From Anaerolineae bacterium (lineage in GTDB: Bacteria > Chloroflexota > Anaerolineae > Anaerolineales > Anaerolineaceae): a stretch of DNA of 64,000 nt. The stretch covers positions 186,001 to 250,000 of the forward strand of contig JABLWW010000002.1 in assembly GCA_013178295.1 (NCBI GenBank), given 5' to 3'. The position numbers and the translations under genes were made by a program. Below, piece after piece: positions 59,920 to 64,000 of this stretch. Within the stretch, counting starts at the first letter, position 1, and every line of letters begins with the position of its first letter. A model generated the notes under the pieces. It was not told the DNA's origin and searched no databases. It saw only the letters and a list, made by a program, of their open reading frames with translations.

Positions 59920-62900
59920 AACAACTCCTCTTACTTTGGGCGAAGCGATCCAGATTCGGCAAAGTAGCACGCGCTCCATCAACCTGGAATATGATCTGAG
60001 CCAAACAGATGTTGTTAAAGGATATCTGCTGTCCGCACAGGGGATAGCTTGTATTGCTCGAACTCTGGATGGCATTTCAGGTAAAGGCAGTAAAGCCTGG
60101 ACGTTAACTGGGCAATACGGTTCTGGCAAATCGTTTTTTGGTTTGTTTCTCGGCAACCTGTTAGGGGTTACACAGCCCAGTCACAAAGATGTTCTTGCAC
60201 AGCTAGAAGCAGTTGCCCCGCTGCTTAAAAAGCGAGTCTTAGAATTGATAAACGATAAAGGCTTTTTATCTGTTGCAGTTACCGGGATGCGCAGCCCTTT
60301 GATACAAAATCTTACACGCGGATTTCGAAGAGCGCTGCAAGGTCTGAATGGACAGGCACCGCCATCGTTACTAGATTCCCTTAATTGCGTGCATACTGTG
60401 GACAGCAGATCTTTTTTGGACTGGATTAATAATTTTCTTGAAGTAATAAGCGAGTTAAAGTACAGCGGTGTTTTAGTCATCTTCGATGAACTAGGAAAGT
60501 CACTCGAATATGCCAGCAATCACCCAAATCAGGATGATGTATATCTTTTACAGGAAATTGCGGAGCTTGCCAACCGCAGTCATAAGATACCGCTTGTTTT
60601 TATCGGAATCCTACATCAAGCTTTTGAGCAGTATGCTTCACTGTTGAATCGTACTACGCAGCGGGAATGGGCAAAAGTACAAGGACGTTTTGAGGATATT
60701 CCTTTTCAGGAGCCACCCTTTCAACAAATGCGTCTGATTGCCCGAGCGATCGAGCAATCAGTTTCTGCCAAAGACACTATCCTGGAAATTGTAAAAACAA
60801 CCCTGGAAAATGTCATCGAGGCTGGTTGGACCCCGGCGATGATGACGCCTGAGGAATTTGCTGAACTGGCAATCCAAGCATACCCTCTTCACCCGTCAAC
60901 GCTGGTAGCTTTGCCCTACATCTTCCGCCGCCTTGCCCAAAACGAACGCTCGCTCTTTGCTTATCTCACCTCACAAGAACCTTTTGGTTTTCAGGAATTT
61001 CTCTTCAAGCATCAAATGGGTGATTTTCTTCGTTTGCCAGATTTGTTTGACTACCTTGCGGTAAATTATGAGGGTCGTATTTACGCCTACGGGCGCGCCC
61101 GGCCGCTTACCGAAGCGCTAGAGCGTTTGTCAAGTTCATCACACTTAACGACAATCGAAGTGAATTTGATCAAGACCATTGGTTTGCTCAACTGGCTCAG
61201 CGAGATCAGTCCATTACAGACGACAGAGGCTAGAATACTCAGCGCACTTCGCTCGTCCACTTACAGCGAAAGCACTCTGCGTGCTGGATTGCAGTCCTTG
61301 CAGCGACAATCGCTGATTGTATATCGGCGTTTCAACCAGACATATACCGTCTGGCAAGGAAGTGATATAGATATTGAGGAGCGTTTGCAAACAGCTTTCT
61401 CAGCTATGGGAGGAAACATTAGTTTAGCGGATACCCTGCAGATTTATCTGCCACCGCGCCCACTGGTAGCAAGAAGACATAGTTACCAAAGCGGTGCATT
61501 ACGCTTCTTTGACACCCGCTATGTGGATTTGGGCAACATTGACAAGGTTTCTCTCGCTCCCACAGAAAATGCGAGCGGCGTTGTCCTCTTATGTCTACCG
61601 CGCACGCTTGCAGAAATCGAACATTTTGTGCGCTGGGCACAAGATCAAGTTCTAAAGTCAATGGATAACCTGGTGATTGGCATCGCTGGAAGAGCCATTC
61701 AAATCTCCGAGCTTGTACAAGAGCTGCGCGGTCTACACTGGATACAAGAGAATACACCCGAGTTACGCGACGACGCTGTGGCAAGGCGCGAATTGCGCGC
61801 CCGCCTTACTGGAATAGAACATCTGATTCGAAATGAATTAGAACAGGCTCTGAATTTGCACCAAGTATCTGCCCTATCAGGGTGTCAGTGGTGGTATCAG
61901 GGCATAGACATCTCCAAGCGCATCCACCGTGGGATCTCCTATTTGCTTTCGGATATATGCGATAGGTTATATAACGCTTCGCCGCGCATCCACAATGAAC
62001 TGATCAACCGCTGCGTATTGACTTCACAGGGCGCCGCAGCGCGCCGAACGCTGATTGAAGGAATACTCAGACGAAGTCATGAGCCATTGCTGGGCATCAA
62101 TGGATTCCCCCCGGAGCGAAGTATGTATGAGACAATCTTGCGCAAAGGGGGACTTCATCGTTACAAGGGCACGGGCTGGCAAATGACGCCTCCTGACGAG
62201 AACGAGCTTCAACTTTCGCCTGCCTGGCAGGCAATTTACGACTTTATTTTTTCAACACCGCCCGAGCCGCGCCCTGTGCTACAACTATATCAGCGGCTCA
62301 AGTCGCCCCCCTATGGCGTTACACAAGGTGTTGTACCTTTGCTTTTAGCCGCGTTTTATAAGTGCTACGAAAATGAGATCACGATGTACAAGGAAGGAAC
62401 ATTGCTGGTTGACCCAGATATTCCAGACTGGGAAGTCCTCTTACGACGCCCCGAGTTATTCTCAATAACGGGTTGCCGCGTGGCGGATTTCTACGCGACA
62501 ATCGTTGAGCGCTTGGCGCGCGGTCTTGAAACCTCCCCTTATGTCATACCAGTGGTGCGCTCTCTGATTTTGCGCCTAAAAGCCCTTCCAAAGTATTCCT
62601 GGCAGACTCAGCTTCTGCCTGAACATGCCAAAGCCTTGCGCCGTGCCGTCGAACACACTCGCTCCCCGGAACAGCTCCTCTTTTATGAATTACCGCAGGC
62701 GCTAGAGATGTCCCCGTTTTCGCAGGGGGAATTTGACCAGCAGCAGTTTGAGCTATTTTTTGCACGCCTCAACGCAGCATTGCAAGCGCTGGCAAACGCA
62801 ACTCCCCGCCTGCTGAACTGGGCGCGCGATACGTGGCTGAAAGCCTGCCGCCTGCCCGAAGGTGAAGCAGGCTGGCAGATGTTTTGTCAGCAGGCGCAAG

Positions 62901-63262
62901 TCCTCAGCCTCCGCGTAACACATGCCGCTTTGCTCCCGCTGCTCAAGCGCGCTGCCGAAACGCCAAATCCCAGCGCCGCGCTGGAGAGCGTGTTAGCCTT
63001 TATTGCCAACCGACCGCTGCATTCCTGGAGTGATGCTGACGCCGAGCGCTTCAGCGCTCAGGCGCAGTTTTTGGGCAGCCTGTTTCAACAAGAACAGGCA
63101 GGAGAAACTTTCCCCGCTCAGCTTGATCACGATCGGCACTTGCACGCCGAACGGATTGCCGCAGAATTACAAACCCGCCTCGATGCCCTGTCTCAAGACC
63201 CGCTTATCCGCCGAACCGCTTTGCACATTTTGCTGCAACGTCTGAAAAACGACTATAATTAG
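59912..63262 (+). CDS. sspC: Large P-loop ATPase, SspC-like component of a DNA phosphorothioation system
   Basis: The 1116-residue protein has a Walker A motif GQYGSGKS (residues 67-74) and a Walker B motif VLVIFDELGKSLEY near residues 186-199. The following part, LANRSHKIPLVFIGILHQAFEQYA, has the sensor-1-like strand of a STAND/AAA ATPase. The remaining 700 residues are helical and without recognised domains, ending in a Gln/Ala/Leu-rich region. In Ssp systems the SspC protein is a large ATPase encoded between SspB and SspD, as here. The GC-richer 3' third looks more like the host genes than the 5' part does. Confidence 0.83.
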   Translation: MNRTTPLTLGEAIQIRQSSTRSINLEYDLSQTDVVKGYLLSAQGIACIARTLDGISGKGSKAWTLTGQYGSGKSFFGLFLGNLLGVTQPSHKDVLAQLEAVAPLLKKRVLELINDKGFLSVAVTGMRSPLIQNLTRGFRRALQGLNGQAPPSLLDSLNCVHTVDSRSFLDWINNFLEVISELKYSGVLVIFDELGKSLEYASNHPNQDDVYLLQEIAELANRSHKIPLVFIGILHQAFEQYASLLNRTTQREWAKVQGRFEDIPFQEPPFQQMRLIARAIEQSVSAKDTILEIVKTTLENVIEAGWTPAMMTPEEFAELAIQAYPLHPSTLVALPYIFRRLAQNERSLFAYLTSQEPFGFQEFLFKHQMGDFLRLPDLFDYLAVNYEGRIYAYGRARPLTEALERLSSSSHLTTIEVNLIKTIGLLNWLSEISPLQTTEARILSALRSSTYSESTLRAGLQSLQRQSLIVYRRFNQTYTVWQGSDIDIEERLQTAFSAMGGNISLADTLQIYLPPRPLVARRHSYQSGALRFFDTRYVDLGNIDKVSLAPTENASGVVLLCLPRTLAEIEHFVRWAQDQVLKSMDNLVIGIAGRAIQISELVQELRGLHWIQENTPELRDDAVARRELRARLTGIEHLIRNELEQALNLHQVSALSGCQWWYQGIDISKRIHRGISYLLSDICDRLYNASPRIHNELINRCVLTSQGAAARRTLIEGILRRSHEPLLGINGFPPERSMYETILRKGGLHRYKGTGWQMTPPDENELQLSPAWQAIYDFIFSTPPEPRPVLQLYQRLKSPPYGVTQGVVPLLLAAFYKCYENEITMYKEGTLLVDPDIPDWEVLLRRPELFSITGCRVADFYATIVERLARGLETSPYVIPVVRSLILRLKALPKYSWQTQLLPEHAKALRRAVEHTRSPEQLLFYELPQALEMSPFSQGEFDQQQFELFFARLNAALQALANATPRLLNWARDTWLKACRLPEGEAGWQMFCQQAQVLSLRVTHAALLPLLKRAAETPNPSAALESVLAFIANRPLHSWSDADAERFSAQAQFLGSLFQQEQAGETFPAQLDHDRHLHAERIAAELQTRLDALSQDPLIRRTALHILLQRLKNDYN

Positions 63263-63287
63263 ATCAACCAGACAAGGAGAAAATGCA

Positions 63288-64000
63288 ATGATGGCAGATG
63301 GCAGGACGCGGCACATCGTTTCGCTTTCAGGGGGCAAGGACAGCACCGCGCTGGCAATTTATCTGCGCGACCGTATCCCCGAATTGGAATACGTCTTTTG
63401 CGATACTGGCGAAGAACTGCCGGAAACGTATGAGTATCTGGAAAAGCTGGAAGTCTTTTTGGGGAAAGAGATTAAAAAGCTCAAAGCGCGCCAATCGTTT
63501 GAAGACATGCTAAAAGCAAGGAGGGGATTTTTGCCATCAACGCAGGTTCGATGGTGTACGGAATATCTAAAAATCAAACCTTTTGAGGAAGAAATCGGAG
63601 ACAGCATTTGTCATAATTACATAGGAATTAGAGCAGATGAAAATCACCGAAAAGGGTATATTTCGACAAAACCCAATATTCTTGCTCACTATCCTTTTAT
63701 TGAAAATGGCATAACTAAGGAAGACGTCTTCCGAATTTTGGAAGAAAGTGGACTAGGTCTCCCAAAGTATTATTTGTGGCGCTCTCGTTCTGGCTGTTAC
63801 TTCTGCTTCTTCCAACAAAGAATTGAATGGTTGGGTTTGTTAGAGCACCATCAAGACTTGTTTGAGCGTGCAGAAAAGTTTGAAAAGGAAGACCCAATAA
63901 CCAATAAACGCTATACATGGTCACAAAGGGAAAGTCTGAAAGAATTGCGCTCTTATGAACGACAAAGAGAGATAAAAGACGAACACCAGCGCAGGTTAGA
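63288..64000 (+). CDS. sspD: PAPS-reductase-like PP-loop ATPase, SspD-like (3' end outside window)
   Basis: 237 codons are visible. The PP-loop SLSGGKDSTALA (residues 13-24) binds ATP, and CDTGEELPETY, RWCTEYLKIKP, YIGIRADENHRKGY and WRSRSGCYFCFFQQR are shared with SspD and DndC, which activate sulfur transfer to DNA. The paired Cys in GCYFC and the Cys in RWCT could bind an Fe-S cluster or carry persulfide. AAGGAG lies 8 bases before the ATG at 63288. Base composition becomes visibly AT-richer after about 63520. The gene continues past the window; sspE or another restriction gene would be expected next. Confidence 0.87.
   Translation, partial: MMADGRTRHIVSLSGGKDSTALAIYLRDRIPELEYVFCDTGEELPETYEYLEKLEVFLGKEIKKLKARQSFEDMLKARRGFLPSTQVRWCTEYLKIKPFEEEIGDSICHNYIGIRADENHRKGYISTKPNILAHYPFIENGITKEDVFRILEESGLGLPKYYLWRSRSGCYFCFFQQRIEWLGLLEHHQDLFERAEKFEKEDPITNKRYTWSQRESLKELRSYERQREIKDEHQRRL

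Noticed and set aside
1-64000. CRISPR arrays, insertion sequences, integrases or prophage genes
   Set aside because: No regularly spaced repeats, transposase or integrase motifs, or terminal inverted repeats flanking genes were found on reading both strands.

Overview
The window looks like a chromosomal segment of a strictly anaerobic, fermentative member of the Chloroflexota, most likely class Anaerolineae. This rests on the gene families present, not on a database search: a trimeric electron-bifurcating [FeFe]-hydrogenase cluster, a tungsten-type aldehyde:ferredoxin oxidoreductase, a two-subunit 2-oxoacid:ferredoxin oxidoreductase, an ETF/enoate-reductase set, a NuoB-NuoCD-NuoI cluster, the SCO1664/DUF3090 pair, and several lipoproteins with Pro/Thr-rich linkers. 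No transposase, prophage, CRISPR array or rRNA was seen. Coding density is high and both strands are used in short operons.

Layout. 1-5190 (minus): a hydrogenase operon. Its first half is a regulatory block (DRTGG, CBS-HATPase, DRTGG, PHP). Its second half is NuoE, an ATPase-domain protein, an HndB-like protein without any cysteine, and NuoF, cut by the window edge. 5297-8350 (plus): hisS followed 17 bases later by its cognate tRNA-His, then DegV and two small membrane proteins. 8345-16760 (mostly minus): an ADP-ribosylglycohydrolase, a dihydrolipoamide-dehydrogenase-like flavoprotein with all disulfide-reductase residues replaced, EtfB, EtfA, an Old Yellow Enzyme/2,4-dienoyl-CoA-reductase-type flavoenzyme and a membrane protein. 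16919-24820 (plus): AOR, a methyltransferase-like protein, a membrane M28 peptidase, a glmS ribozyme with GlmS, and putrescine aminotransferase. 24924-26903 (minus): a HemW-like radical SAM protein and a SufR-like regulator.

27059-37844 (plus): NuoB-CD-I, a small four-Cys protein, RicT, a LmbE deacetylase, an M20 amidohydrolase, a metal-receptor-like protein, then a GntR regulator with KorA/KorB behind a clear promoter and operator. 37986-45906 (plus): eight tightly spaced genes for a membrane-associated system of unknown function. It contains a GlmL/MutL-family ASKHA protein without any glutamate mutase, a zinc-ribbon membrane protein with nine Trp-Leu/Phe motifs, and an LPNTG-tailed protein. 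46001-58579: housekeeping genes (phosphohexomutase, sugar transferase, trpS, dtd, folP-folK, homoserine dehydrogenase, SCO1664/DUF3090, a PuuD-like amidase, rplS). 58745-64000 (plus): a promoter and structured leader, then a three-gene DUF4007 / large ATPase / PAPS-reductase operon that matches the SspB-SspC-SspD DNA phosphorothioation defence family and runs off the window end.

How it fits together. KorAB and AOR would reduce ferredoxin, the hydrogenase would reoxidise ferredoxin and NADH to H2, and the OYE-ETF-flavoprotein set would move electrons to an unsaturated acid or thioester. The main candidates for something new are the 37986-45906 membrane cluster, the cysteine-free relatives of redox proteins (three separate cases), the glmS ribozyme with an extra insertion, and the structured leader in front of the Ssp-type operon.
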